Notes under the pieces: model-generated | Seen by the model: only the letters and a program-made list of their open reading frames with translations | Databases searched by the model: none | What the model was told of the DNA's origin: nothing | Origin: Olsenella sp. oral taxon 807 | Lineage (GTDB): Bacteria > Actinomycetota > Coriobacteriia > Coriobacteriales > Atopobiaceae | Assembly (NCBI RefSeq): GCF_001189515.2 | Contig: NZ_CP012069.2 | Coordinates: forward strand, 806,001-870,000 | Length of the DNA stretch: 64,000 nt | Direction of reading: 5' to 3' | Translations under genes and position numbers: made by a program | In this document: positions 53,341 to 62,193 of the stretch, one piece after another | Numbering within the stretch: the first letter of the stretch is position 1 | How the letters are laid out: each line of letters opens with the position of its first letter

Positions 53341-53461
53341 ATCCCTTGCGCCAGCTTCTTGGCTGCCTCTCCGTTCGATGTGCGAAAATATACGCGTCAT
53401 CGCGACAATGCAGTTACGTTCTTGGTTTGAAGTTACGGCAGAACGATTAGTGAGGTTTGAT

Positions 53462-53674
53462 ATGGCAACTAAATACAAGATTCTGATTGACGGCGAAGAG
53501 GATGATGAGGGGAATGCGTTTGATACTGAGTCAGAGGCAGATGACTATGCCTTGCAGTGGGAAAGCAATTGGCATGCAGGTGGCGAAGTTTTAGAGATGT
53601 CAAATCCGGGTGATTACCCATATGACCCTGACGATTGCCCAAATATCGAAGTAGTTGAATTTGAAACAGACTAA
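53462..53674 (+). CDS. Small acidic hypothetical protein
   Basis: 70 aa, very acidic (KILIDGEEDDEGNAFDTESE, YPYDPDDCPNIEVVEFETD), with noticeably lower GC than neighbouring genes. No signal peptide or membrane segment. ATG at 53462 has GTGAGG upstream. I do not recognise a family. Acidity and composition suggest horizontal origin, possibly an inhibitor or anti-restriction-type protein, but this is speculation. Confidence 0.55.
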   Translation: MATKYKILIDGEEDDEGNAFDTESEADDYALQWESNWHAGGEVLEMSNPGDYPYDPDDCPNIEVVEFETD

Positions 53675-53759
53675 AGGCGGCAACTATGCGTTCGGTGTAA
53701 ACTCTCGTACGGCTTGTCCGGGTGCGGTCTCGAGGACGGCTGCGTGCGTCCCCGGGAGG

Positions 53760-54243
53760 CGTCGCGTTTCCGTGACGCCGCAGTCGCAGAGTGCGCCTCT
53801 TGGTGAGACGCGCAGACAGAATGCGTCTTTCCGTCACGTCGCGGCGCCCGGGAGGTGTGGGGCAACCACCCGCCAGGCTGCGGGGCACTATGGAGAATGG
53901 CCCAACTGGGCAAATGCGCTCGAGCAACCCCCCGCCAGCCTGCGGGGCGGGTTGTGCCAGGGTCTGCGGATCTCGGTTCGGAGTCTGGCCTCACGGAAAG
54001 GTGCAGTGTGCGTGGCTGCCCGCACACAGAGTGCGCTTTTTGGTGAGACGCGCATACAGAGTGCGCTTTTCCGTAAGGCGTAGGCTGCAGAATGCGCTTT
54101 TCCGTAGGGCGGCGCCGCGTTTGCCCAGGTGGGGAAAAGCGCACTCTACGGAAAAGCGCATTCTGGCTGCATACCCTCACGGAAAGGCGCATTCCGCAGC
54201 CCCCATCTCACGGAAAGGCGCATTCTGGCTGCATGCCCTCGGA
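53760..54243. repeat. Array 5 of the CAGARTGCGCYTTTCCGTGA repeat (about 10 copies)
   Basis: Two plus copies (near 53786 and 53816), a unique ~150-bp insert with a direct repeat CCCGCCAGSCTGCGGGGC (near 53879 and 53935), then one minus copy, three plus copies, core CGTTTGCCCAGGTGGGGAAA near 54118, and four minus copies. It is not inside a MITE: no GGCTTCGTGAG end is present nearby. Confidence 0.85.
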
Positions 54244-54488
54244 GGTGGCGCATTCCCTCCTGTAGTCTTCGAGCATGTGACCGAATCCTCCGCCACCGTG
54301 CGTGCAGAATGGGATGATCGTCTTCCCGCTCAAGTCAACCGCTCTCAAAAAAGTTGTGGCGGGGAGGCAGGCCTGAATCTGAAGGCGAAAGATCCTCCAG
54401 AGGCCAACGCCCCATCGGCGGTCCCTGTCTTTCTCGGCGCGCATGGGCTTAGGAATAGAGTCCATTCTGTTACGGGGCGGAATCGCTC

Positions 54489-54518
54489 TTGTCCACCCGC
54501 CTCTCTTTGGCGTACACT
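54489..54518 (+). promoter_or_regulatory. Promoter of the lysA-dap operon
   Basis: TTGTCC (54489-54494), an 18-nt spacer and TACACT (54513-54518), ending 9 nt before the lysine aptamer. The 245 bp between array 5 and this promoter hold no gene. Confidence 0.55.
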
Positions 54519-54527
54519 AAACCTATC

Positions 54528-54687
54528 GATAGAGGCGCGGAAGCGATGAGTCCCAGGCGAGCCGGCAGGCACTGACCTTGGGAGGGGGCCTAATCCGCCG
54601 AACCGCATGCGTCAGGCGTGGCGCGCGCGGTGGGCTTGGGGGAAACACCTCCAAGACTGTCTACGGAGTATCCGTGGTTGAGCTATC
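54528..54687 (+). promoter_or_regulatory. Lysine riboswitch (L box)
   Basis: Aptamer landmarks in order: GATAGAGGCGCGGAAG (54528 on), GATGAGTCCC, the GCC/GGC helix, GGGAGGGGGCC, CCGCCGAACCGCATGCG, and the closing 3' strand GCTATC (54682-54687), which pairs with GATAG. This matches the B. subtilis lysC L box in order and spacing. It sits directly upstream of lysA-dapA-dapB-dapH and would repress them when lysine is abundant. Expression platform not resolved. Confidence 0.8.
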
Positions 54688-54734
54688 TTGGCGTCTTCGT
54701 CCGTAGGCTCAGCCCAGACGAGGACGGGGGAGCG

Positions 54735-56066
54735 GTGTCTCAGAAGCGACCGTTCATTACGGCAGACAGGCTCGAGGCCATTGCCTCGCGCTATCCCACA
54801 CCCTTTTACCTCTATGACGAGAGGGGCATACGCGAAAACGCGAGACGTGTGCTTGAGGCCTTTGCGTGGAACCCAGGCTTCAGGGAGTACTTTGCCGTGA
54901 AGGCGACGCCCAACCCCGCCCTCATTGACATACTGCGGGACTGCGGCTGCGGCGTGGACTGCTCGAGCGAGTGCGAGCTTATGCTAGCGGAGGCCATGGG
55001 CATGTTGGGAGACGATATCATGTTCTCCTCAAATGACACGCCGGCTCAGGAGTTCGAGCGTGCCCTTGCACTGGGCGCGACCATTAATCTCGATGATATC
55101 ACGCACGTGGCCATGCTCGATGAGGCGGTGAGGTCGGTGGGAGTCGACTACCCTCACACGGTCAGCCTGCGCCTTAACCCCGGTGGTGACTTCGCCTTCG
55201 CGAACGGCATCTTTGGCTCCCCCGAGGGGGCGAAGTTCGGTCTCACCGAGCCGCAGGCGCTCGAGGCCGCCCGTCTGCTTGCGAAAAGGGGCGTCGAGCA
55301 CCTGGGGCTGCATGCGATGCTCGCCTCAAACACCGTCACGAATGGCTACTATCCCGCGCTGGCCCGCACACTGTTTGCGACGGCCATAACCCTCGAGCGC
55401 GAGCTGGGAGTCGACGTGAGTCTCGTGAACCTCTCGGGCGGCGTGGGCGTCGCCTACGAGCCTGACGAGAGGGAGAACGACATCGCCCTCATTGGCGAGC
55501 TCGTTCGCCAAGTGTACGAGGAGCGTCTGGTTCCCGTTGGCATGGGAGACGTCCGCATTGCCACGGAGCTCGGCCGCTACATGCTGGCGCCTTTCGGTGC
55601 GCTTGTGACCCGTGTCATCCACAGCAAGGAGACCTACCATCACTACCTGGGCGTTGACGCATGCGCGGCCAACCTCATGCGCCCCATGCTCTACGGCGCC
55701 TACCACCACATCACGGTCATGGGCAAGGAGGATGCGTCGGCATGCCGTCGCTACGACGTCGTCGGCATGCTCTGCGAGAACTCTGACCGCCTTGCCACGG
55801 ACCGCCCGCTTCCCGAGGTCGAGGTGGGGGACTTGCTGTTTGTCCATGATGTGGGCGCCCACGGCCACTCCATGGGCTACAACTACAACGGTCGCCTGCG
55901 CTCGGCGGAGCTCCTGCTTAGGGAGGATGGCGAGGTCGAGCTCATACGTCGCGCCGAGACGCCTGCCGACTACTTCGCGACGCTCGATGTCCTCCCGGTG
56001 GGCAGGCGTCTCCTCAAGCGGGCAGGAGGACAAGGCCCCGCGCGTCGGAAGTCCGCGCGCCCTTGA
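54735..56066 (+). CDS. lysA: Diaminopimelate decarboxylase
   Basis: About 443 aa, fold-type III PLP enzyme. The PLP lysine is in REYFAVKATPNPALIDILRD; DCSSECELMLAEAMGM and the Gly-rich LVNLSGGVGVAYEP bind PLP phosphate; the cysteine loop is in GMLCENSDRLATDRPLPEVE. It converts meso-DAP to lysine. GTG at 54735 is chosen because the open frame upstream (from 54618) overlaps the L-box aptamer. First gene of the lysine operon. Confidence 0.93.
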   Translation: MSQKRPFITADRLEAIASRYPTPFYLYDERGIRENARRVLEAFAWNPGFREYFAVKATPNPALIDILRDCGCGVDCSSECELMLAEAMGMLGDDIMFSSNDTPAQEFERALALGATINLDDITHVAMLDEAVRSVGVDYPHTVSLRLNPGGDFAFANGIFGSPEGAKFGLTEPQALEAARLLAKRGVEHLGLHAMLASNTVTNGYYPALARTLFATAITLERELGVDVSLVNLSGGVGVAYEPDERENDIALIGELVRQVYEERLVPVGMGDVRIATELGRYMLAPFGALVTRVIHSKETYHHYLGVDACAANLMRPMLYGAYHHITVMGKEDASACRRYDVVGMLCENSDRLATDRPLPEVEVGDLLFVHDVGAHGHSMGYNYNGRLRSAELLLREDGEVELIRRAETPADYFATLDVLPVGRRLLKRAGGQGPARRKSARP

Positions 56067-56141
56067 GGGGCGCGATCATCACGAGTGTCCGGGCGGCGCG
56101 CCTTGGCGCCGACGACAATCATTTGTCTGAAAGGGGCAAGT

Positions 56142-57044
56142 ATGGACATGACAGGGCTGAGCGGATCCGTCGTCGCGATCGTCACTCCGTTCAAGGAGGA
56201 CAGGGGCGTAGACTTTGAGGCGCTCGAACGACTCGTCGACTTTCATCTGGCAAACGGTACCGACGGCATCCTCGTGCTTGGCACGACGGGCGAGTCGAGT
56301 ACGATGACCGACCGCGAGGACTACGAGGTCGCCACATGCGTGGTCGATCGCGTGGCAGGGCGCATCCCCGTCATCGGTGGCTCGGGTTCCAACTCGACCG
56401 ACGAGTCGCTGCGCAAAAGCCTGGGCCTCCAGAAGCTCGGTGTGGACGGTCTGCTCATCATCACGCCCTACTATAACAAGAGCAACGAGGAGGGCATCTA
56501 CCATCACCTCAACAGCGTCCTCGATGCCGTGAACGTGCCCTGTGTCCTCTACAACATTCCTGGTCGCACGGGCTGTTCCATCAGCGAGAAAAACCTCGCG
56601 CGCCTGTCGCGCCACCCGAACGCCTGGGGTCTTAAGGAGGCGTCGGGAAATATCGCTTATGCCGCGACGGCCGCGCGCTATGTGAGCGAGGACTTTCACC
56701 TGTTCAGTGGAAACGATGACATCGTTGTGCCGCTCCTCTCGCTGGGTGGGTCCGGCGTCATCTCGGTCTGGGCTAACATCGCACCGAAGACGGTGCATGA
56801 CATGTGCGTGCGTTGGCAGGGAGGTGACGTCCGGGGAGCCTTGCAGATGCAGCTCGATAACCTTGAGCTCATCCATTCCCTCTTCTGCGAGGTGAATCCC
56901 ATACCCGTGAAGGCGGCGCTCGCAGCGATGGGCCTCATCACCGAGAGCTATCGCCCGCCGCTTTGGCCCATGGCGCAGACCGGCCGCGAGCGCCTGTACG
57001 AGGCGCTCGCCGATCGCGGCCTCATCAGCGCAGAGTCGGAATAG
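56142..57044 (+). CDS. dapA: 4-hydroxy-tetrahydrodipicolinate synthase
   Basis: 300 aa TIM barrel: GSVVAIVTPFKEDRGVDFEA, the substrate loop LGTTGESSTM, proton-relay Tyr in CVLYNIPGRTGCSI, and Schiff-base Lys in AWGLKEASGNI. It condenses pyruvate with aspartate semialdehyde. ATG at 56142 has AAGGGGCAAG upstream. It lies 75 nt after lysA. Confidence 0.96.
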   Translation: MDMTGLSGSVVAIVTPFKEDRGVDFEALERLVDFHLANGTDGILVLGTTGESSTMTDREDYEVATCVVDRVAGRIPVIGGSGSNSTDESLRKSLGLQKLGVDGLLIITPYYNKSNEEGIYHHLNSVLDAVNVPCVLYNIPGRTGCSISEKNLARLSRHPNAWGLKEASGNIAYAATAARYVSEDFHLFSGNDDIVVPLLSLGGSGVISVWANIAPKTVHDMCVRWQGGDVRGALQMQLDNLELIHSLFCEVNPIPVKAALAAMGLITESYRPPLWPMAQTGRERLYEALADRGLISAESE

Positions 57045-57053
57045 GGGGTCATT

Positions 57054-57782
57054 GTGGCAGACAGGACAAGGACGGTCGTGCTCATCGGCGCGGGCAGGAT
57101 GGGCAAGCTCATTGCCGAGGCGCTCCCTGCCAGCGGCTTTGAGCTTCTAGGTACCTACGACGTCACGAGCGCGACAGAGCTTGACGTCGCTGCCCCGGCC
57201 GCAGAGCTGGCAATCGACTTCTCGAACAAGGCGTCACTGCCGCACACGCTGGCCTATGCGAGGCGCACGGGCGCGGCACTCCTGAGCGGCACGACGGGCT
57301 TCTCTGATGAGGAACTGGCCCGCATCAGAGCATTGGGCACGAGGGTGCCCGTCGTGTGGAGCGCAAATTACTCGCTTGGCGTGGCGGTCCTGAGGCGTCT
57401 TGCCGCCGAGGCCGCAAAGGCCCTTCCGAGCTTTGATGTCGAGATCGTCGAGACCCACCATAACCAGAAGGTCGATGCCCCCTCGGGTACGGCAAAGCTC
57501 CTTCTCGCTGCCGTGGATCCCAGTGGTGAGGCACGCGTGACCTATGGCCGCGAGGGCATGGTGGGCGTGCGCCCCGAGCACGAGATAGGCATGCACAGCC
57601 TGCGCGGGGGCAGTGTTTCGGGCACCCATGAGCTGCACTTCTTCGGGACCGACGAGGAGCTCTGCCTCACGCATCGCGCGACGAGTCGCCAGATTTTCGT
57701 GAGCGGTGCCATAGCTGCAGCCAGGCGTCTGCTCATGCGACCTGCTGGCTACTATAGCTTCGACGAGCTCATGCTCGGCTGA
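57054..57782 (+). CDS. dapB: 4-hydroxy-tetrahydrodipicolinate reductase
   Basis: 242 aa: nucleotide-binding VVLIGAGRMGKLIAEAL, AIDFSNKASLPHTLAYARRT, GTTGF, and the catalytic EIVETHHNQKVDAPSGTA with His-His and Lys. GTG at 57054, 9 nt after dapA. Downstream, CGCACCGCACCTGA-AGACAT is tandemly repeated twice (57833-57872). Confidence 0.95.
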   Translation: MADRTRTVVLIGAGRMGKLIAEALPASGFELLGTYDVTSATELDVAAPAAELAIDFSNKASLPHTLAYARRTGAALLSGTTGFSDEELARIRALGTRVPVVWSANYSLGVAVLRRLAAEAAKALPSFDVEIVETHHNQKVDAPSGTAKLLLAAVDPSGEARVTYGREGMVGVRPEHEIGMHSLRGGSVSGTHELHFFGTDEELCLTHRATSRQIFVSGAIAAARRLLMRPAGYYSFDELMLG

Positions 57783-57895
57783 GCTGAGTTCGTAAACACC
57801 TACGAGCGCCGTCTCACGCCATTGGCGGCGCGCACCGCACCTGATAGACATCGCACCGCACCTGACAGACATAAAGGAATAAAGGAGGGATTCGC

Positions 57896-58606
57896 TTGGA
57901 CGCACGCGAGATCATCGACTACATAGCCACCTCACCCAAGAGGACGCCGGTCAAGGCCTATGTCAGGGAGGCGGCAGGCGCACAGGTCAGCTACCCTCAG
58001 GATGCCCACGTCTTCGGTGAGGGCATGAGCAGGATCGTCTTCGCGGACTGGTCCTCGCTTGCCCCGGTGCTCGAGGGGGCGAGCGAGGATGGGCGTATCC
58101 TGGACTACGTGGTCGAGAGCGATCGGCGAAACTCAGGCGTACCCCTGCTCGACCTCAAGGGCGTGAACGCGCGCATCGAGCCTGGCGCTCTCATCCGCGA
58201 GAAGGTAAAGATAGGTGACAACGCAGTTATCATGATGGGCGCGATCGTCAACATCGGTGCCGTCATCGGTGAGGGAACGATGATCGACATGGGAGCTGTC
58301 CTGGGCGGTCGCGCCATCGTCGGGGCGCGCTGTCACGTGGGTGCGGGCGCCGTCCTTGCAGGTGTCGTCGAGCCGGCGAGCGCCACCCCTGTCGTCATCG
58401 AGGATGACGTTATGATCGGTGCGAACGTCGTCGTCATCGAGGGTGTCCGCGTTGGCAGGGGAGCTGTCGTCGCAGCCGGGGCCGTCGTCGTGGACGATGT
58501 TCCCAGGGCGGCGGTCGTCGCGGGCTGCCCCGCCGCGATCATCAAGATGAAGGACGAGGGGACCGAGGGAAAGACCGCGCTCGTTGATGCCCTGCGCCGG
58601 CTCTAG
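57896..58606 (+). CDS. dapH: Tetrahydrodipicolinate N-acetyltransferase
   Basis: 236 aa. An N-terminal helical domain ([20 protein letters not shown]) precedes a left-handed beta-helix of hexapeptide repeats ([38 protein letters not shown]). The N-acetyl rather than N-succinyl branch is indicated by the DapH layout. TTG start at 57896 six bases after AAAGGAGGG. It is 113 nt after dapB, so may also have its own promoter. Confidence 0.93.
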   Translation: MDAREIIDYIATSPKRTPVKAYVREAAGAQVSYPQDAHVFGEGMSRIVFADWSSLAPVLEGASEDGRILDYVVESDRRNSGVPLLDLKGVNARIEPGALIREKVKIGDNAVIMMGAIVNIGAVIGEGTMIDMGAVLGGRAIVGARCHVGAGAVLAGVVEPASATPVVIEDDVMIGANVVVIEGVRVGRGAVVAAGAVVVDDVPRAAVVAGCPAAIIKMKDEGTEGKTALVDALRRL

Positions 58607-58632
58607 GCTGGCTCCTGCACCTGCCTTGTGGT

Positions 58633-58753
58633 CGCGAAGTGAGTGATTTTTCCGGTCCCCAGAGATGAAGTTTACAAGTACTAACTTGCATATGTGCAGG
58701 TCAGAGACTTACTGAAGATACTCTCGATGTGAGTGAACCACTCACTTCACCTT
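58633..58753. repeat. Second copy of the ~120-nt element (opposite orientation to 50-148)
   Basis: CGCGAAGTGAGTGATTTTTC at 58633, GCAGGTCAGAGAC at 58697 and ATACTCTCGATGTGAGTGA at 58719 match the reverse complement of 148 to 50 with nearly the same spacing. It ends in the perfect palindrome GTGAGTG-AAC-CACTCAC (58729-58745). Lies downstream of dapH; function unknown. Confidence 0.7.
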
Positions 58754-58799
58754 CCTGACCATTCACTCTACCTTCCCAAAGTGTATAATTCACACTTAC

Positions 58800-58846
58800 G
58801 TCGCGACCGTGCGCACCCATGCGCACGGTCGCGACGCCTCTTTTGC
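58800..58846. terminator. Long terminator hairpin between convergent genes
   Basis: Perfect 16-bp stem GTCGCGACCGTGCGCA / TGCGCACGGTCGCGAC with a CCCA loop, followed by GCCTCTTTTG. It separates the lysine operon from the convergent low-complexity protein gene and probably works in both directions. Confidence 0.85.
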
Positions 58847-58861
58847 GGCTATGCCTTGACT

Positions 58862-60034
58862 CTAATGTGGGCTGTTTGCGTTGATCGTGCTGCTTGGCCT
58901 GGCCTTAGAGCCATTGGAGGAGTTTGAGTTGCCTGTGTCCGTTGAGGTGCCACTGCCACCATCGTTGCCGCCTGCAGAGCCAGCGGACCCGTTCTTTGAG
59001 CCAGAACCCGTGTCGGATGATCCTTGGCCGCCGGACCCCGTTGACCCAGGGTTCTCGCCCCAGTTGGTGGAACCTTTCCCAGACCCGTTTGAGTTGCCCG
59101 TGCCGTTATGGTTCGTGCCCGATCCAGAATTTGAGTTGGAGTTGGTATCGGACGTGCCCGTACCGGTCGTGCTGCCCGATGTTCCTGCGTTCCCCGTACC
59201 GGTCGAGCCGGTGTTTCCGGTCGTCGAGGTGGGAGTCGTTGGCGCGGGGGCAGTATCGCCCGTCTTGCCTGTCGAGCCCGTGGTGCTAGAGCCCGTGTCT
59301 GCCGCAGTTCCCCCGTCTGCGCCCTGATTGGCATTTGGAGCGCTGTTGCCCTGCCCGCTGGTCGTGCCTGTACCATGGGTCTGTCCCGTGCCATTCGTCG
59401 TACCCTGTGTCGAGGGCTCTTCGCTGGGTGAGGACTCTGTGATTGTGGGGGTGCTGCCAATGCCCTTGCCTTGCGTCGCAAAGGTGACGACGGCGGCGTA
59501 GATGAGTACTGCGATGATCGCCACAACGGCGGTGAAGATCGCGGCGCGCCTCTTCATGGTGTCGGACTTGCGTTTTGCAACGGCGCCTCGAATAGTGTCG
59601 GGAGCGATGCGTGTGCTCGACAGATCATGAGTTCCGTCGGTCACAGTCGTCTTGTCGGCATCGTCCTTTTGCCAGCTGGGAATGGGCTTCTGCCTGACAT
59701 GGGTCATTCCCGCACCCGCTATACGCGTCTTGCCAGACTTCATGCTGTCTTGGCCCGTACTGTCGGAGGTCAGGTTGTCCTTTATCTTGCTCGCCGATGC
59801 CGAGAGCACCGACTTGTACACCTGTGAGGCGAGGGCGGATGCGGCGGCAGCCACGCCCACACCGATGAGCGAGCCTGTGAGGCCGATCTGTGATTGGAGC
59901 AAAAACGAGGTTATTGCGGCGAGTGCGCTTGCGATGACGGTAGAGAACGAGAGATCATCAAAGAGCTTCTTGTCCTCACCATCCTCTAGATTGGTGTCAG
60001 TAGTGGTGATGCGTGCGTTTGCAGTCTCGGCCAA
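58862..60034 (-). CDS. Membrane protein with long Ser/Thr/Gly-rich tail
   Basis: About 390 aa. Residues 20-75 are helical and hydrophobic (STVIASALAAITSFLLQSQI, GLTGSLIGVGVAAAASALAS); residues 80-160 are polar; a transmembrane helix follows near residue 170 (AAIFTAVVAIIAVLIYAAVV); the remaining ~190 residues are Ser/Thr/Gly/Asn low complexity (TTGNTGSTGTGNAGTSGSTT). The tail is probably extracellular or wall-spanning. TTG at 60034 is chosen for GGGGAGG five bases upstream; the open frame continues to 60157. No family recognised. Confidence 0.7.
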   Translation of the reverse strand: MAETANARITTTDTNLEDGEDKKLFDDLSFSTVIASALAAITSFLLQSQIGLTGSLIGVGVAAAASALASQVYKSVLSASASKIKDNLTSDSTGQDSMKSGKTRIAGAGMTHVRQKPIPSWQKDDADKTTVTDGTHDLSSTRIAPDTIRGAVAKRKSDTMKRRAAIFTAVVAIIAVLIYAAVVTFATQGKGIGSTPTITESSPSEEPSTQGTTNGTGQTHGTGTTSGQGNSAPNANQGADGGTAADTGSSTTGSTGKTGDTAPAPTTPTSTTGNTGSTGTGNAGTSGSTTGTGTSDTNSNSNSGSGTNHNGTGNSNGSGKGSTNWGENPGSTGSGGQGSSDTGSGSKNGSAGSAGGNDGGSGTSTDTGNSNSSNGSKARPSSTINANSPH

Positions 60035-60324
60035 GACGGCCTCCCCTTCCCTCGGGCATGTTTTCCCTCTGCGAGCTGGCCTGTGTGGCGGATGCCTTGA
60101 ACTGATGTTGTTGTACCTCGATGACGGGTGCTGCGAGCGAGTATCGTGCGATTTCACGATATATACCCGTGTTCATGACAGAACCCCCGCTTTGTCGCTA
60201 CTACGGGGCAATGATACGTTTGGACAAATCGTGCCACTCCTCGCAGAATAGCCGCCCATCCTTCGCGCTTTGAGGAGTATGATAGGAGTTGCAGGTACTC
60301 TCACACCGTTCATTGGAGGTTCGT

Positions 60325-61197
60325 ATGCTTGTCAGTGCAACTGCAATGCTCCAAAGCGCCCAGAAAGGTCACTATGGCCTGGGGGCGTTTAACACCAACA
60401 ACCTCGAGTGGGCTACCTCGATCCTGGATGCTGCTGAGGAGCTCCAGTCTCCCGTCATCATTCAGTGCACCAGCGGGGCAGCCAAGTGGCAGACCTCCTT
60501 CAAGGTCGTCGCGGACATCGTGAGGGATCTCGTCCAGATCAAGAACATTACTGTCCCCGTTGCCCTGCACCTCGACCATGGCACGTTCGAGGATGTCTTT
60601 AAGTGCATCGACGCAGGCTTCACCTCCGTCATGTACGACGGCTCTCATGAGAAGGACTTCCAGACCAACCTCGACCACACCACCGAGGTCGTCAAGGCCG
60701 CCCACAACAGGGGCATCTCGGTCGAGGCAGAGGTCGGCGGCATCGGCGGCACCGAGGACGGCGTGACCTCGCGCGGCGAGCTTGCCGACCCCGAGCAGTG
60801 CAAGCAGATCGCCGACGTAGGCGTCGACTTCCTCGCCTGCGGTATCGGCAACATCCATGGCATCTACCCAGACAATTGGGAGGGCCTGTCCTTCGAGCGT
60901 CTAGCGGCGATCAAGGCCAAGACCGGTGACCTGCCGCTCGTCCTGCATGGCGGCAGCGGGATTCCCGTCGATCAGGTCCAGAGGGCCATCACCGAGGGTA
61001 TCTCCAAGGTTAACGTCAACACCGACCTTCAGCTCGTCTTTGCGGCCGCGACGCGTAAGTACATTGAGAGCGGCGCTGACAAAGAGGGTAAGGGCTATGA
61101 CCCCCGCAAGCTCATGAAGCCTGGCCGTGACGCCATCGTCGCGCGCACCAAGGAGCTCATCAAGCAGTTTGGCTCCGACGGCAAGGGCTGGAGCTAG
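60325..61197 (+). CDS. fba: Class II fructose-bisphosphate aldolase
   Basis: 290 aa TIM barrel: GHYGLGAFNTNNLEWATSIL, zinc ligands in ALHLDHGTFEDVFKCIDAGF, VEAEVGGIGGTEDG, and the phosphate site GNIHGIYP, LVLHGGSGIP, INTDLQ-like VNVNTDLQL. Zinc-dependent cleavage of fructose-1,6-bisphosphate. ATG at 60325 has TTGGAGGT upstream. The 290-bp divergent region before it shows no RNA gene. Ends in a terminator. Confidence 0.95.
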   Translation: MLVSATAMLQSAQKGHYGLGAFNTNNLEWATSILDAAEELQSPVIIQCTSGAAKWQTSFKVVADIVRDLVQIKNITVPVALHLDHGTFEDVFKCIDAGFTSVMYDGSHEKDFQTNLDHTTEVVKAAHNRGISVEAEVGGIGGTEDGVTSRGELADPEQCKQIADVGVDFLACGIGNIHGIYPDNWEGLSFERLAAIKAKTGDLPLVLHGGSGIPVDQVQRAITEGISKVNVNTDLQLVFAAATRKYIESGADKEGKGYDPRKLMKPGRDAIVARTKELIKQFGSDGKGWS

Positions 61198-61278
61198 CCG
61201 ACGGACATCCTCCCTCGGGGCGTAGTGCCTGTATAGCGCCGCGTCCAAGGGAAGGGGTTTCGTGCGATTGGAACGACG

Positions 61279-61303
61279 GGGCCAGCCTTCGGGCTGGCCC
61301 TTT
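61279..61303 (+). terminator. Terminator after fba
   Basis: 9-bp stem GGGCCAGCC / GGCTGGCCC with a TTCG tetraloop followed by TTT. Lies 82 nt after the aldolase stop and before the convergent Crp/Fnr gene. Confidence 0.85.
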
Positions 61304-61344
61304 GCATCCTTCTGTATGCCGCTCGGCCTGCCTCTCGCAGGGAG

Positions 61345-62193
61345 CTATAGGGTGAGTGGATTGGAGTCGAGCAGCGTGAAGTGACTCCGGTCAAAGTCTA
61401 TGATGCCATCCTTGCGCAGCTTGCCAAGCTCGGTAGAGACGGCGCTTCGGTTTACGGACAGGAAGTCGGCTAGCTGCTGCCTGTCAAACGGTATCGTGAA
61501 GCTGCGCGAGCCTTGGCGCTGCGATTCTGCACCCAGATAGGCAAGGAGCTTCTCTCGGGTGGTGCGCCTGGTGACGAACGAGAGCATGTCGTTGAGACGC
61601 AGGTTTTGCTCGGCTATGGTCGAGACAAGATTCTGCATGAGTCGGTTATGGAAGGGGCAGGAGGCCCTGCATATCTCCATGATCGCACGGATCTCGAACG
61701 TGAGCACCCGAACCTTGCGTGTCGCGACGACTGACACGGTGAGTCTGGATCCCGGTGTGCACGCGTACGCTTCGGCGAAGGAGTCACTCGGTCCGTCGAT
61801 CGAGACGATGCTTCGGTTACCCCACCAATCCTCGCGGATGATGTTGATCTGGCCCTCAAGCATAACGAACACGTGGCTTGTAACGTCTCCTGCGTTTAAG
61901 AGTCGCTCGCCGACGTCGTATCTTCGCTCACGTGCCCCGAGGCAGGGGAGTGCGGCGAGGATCTCATCCTCATTGAGACCGGAGAAGAGCCTGACCTTGC
62001 GAAGGACGGGGAGTTGTGTGCGTGCCCAGGCAGGGGCTTTTGCCGCAGCTGCCGATGCGATACTCGAGCGTCGTGCGCTCCTTTGCGCCAGTGCCATGCG
62101 CTCTTTGCGGTCCATGTGTGTTTGCGCGGACAGGGGGATCTCTCCGAGGGTGGCGATGACAGTACTTGTGTCCTCGTTTCCGCGTGTTTCCAT
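61345..62193 (-). CDS. Crp/Fnr-family transcriptional regulator
   Basis: About 282 aa. Cyclic-nucleotide-binding fold starting LRKVRLFSGLNEDEILAALP, then SHVFVMLEGQINIIREDWWG and PSDSFAEAYACT; long helix (NRLMQNLVSTIAEQNLRLND); C-terminal winged HTH FDRQQLADFLSVNRSAVSTE with LGKLRKDGIIDFDRSHFTLL. No Fnr-type N-terminal cysteine cluster. An N-terminal extension of ~60 residues is predicted from ATG 62193; later ATGs (62115, 62097) would give a more usual length. Confidence 0.88.
   Translation of the reverse strand: METRGNEDTSTVIATLGEIPLSAQTHMDRKERMALAQRSARRSSIASAAAAKAPAWARTQLPVLRKVRLFSGLNEDEILAALPCLGARERRYDVGERLLNAGDVTSHVFVMLEGQINIIREDWWGNRSIVSIDGPSDSFAEAYACTPGSRLTVSVVATRKVRVLTFEIRAIMEICRASCPFHNRLMQNLVSTIAEQNLRLNDMLSFVTRRTTREKLLAYLGAESQRQGSRSFTIPFDRQQLADFLSVNRSAVSTELGKLRKDGIIDFDRSHFTLLDSNPLTL

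Noticed and set aside
53092-53478. 128-aa minus-strand ORF rich in Arg/Gly/Pro
   Set aside because: Composition reflects the GC-rich patch; no domain, and it runs into unrelated flanking sequence.
54618-54734. 39-residue N-terminal extension of LysA
   Set aside because: It overlaps the 3' strand of the lysine aptamer, so it cannot be translated without destroying the switch logic.
58881-59327. 148-aa proline/valine-rich plus-strand ORF
   Set aside because: Shadow of the low-complexity tail encoded on the minus strand; no start context.
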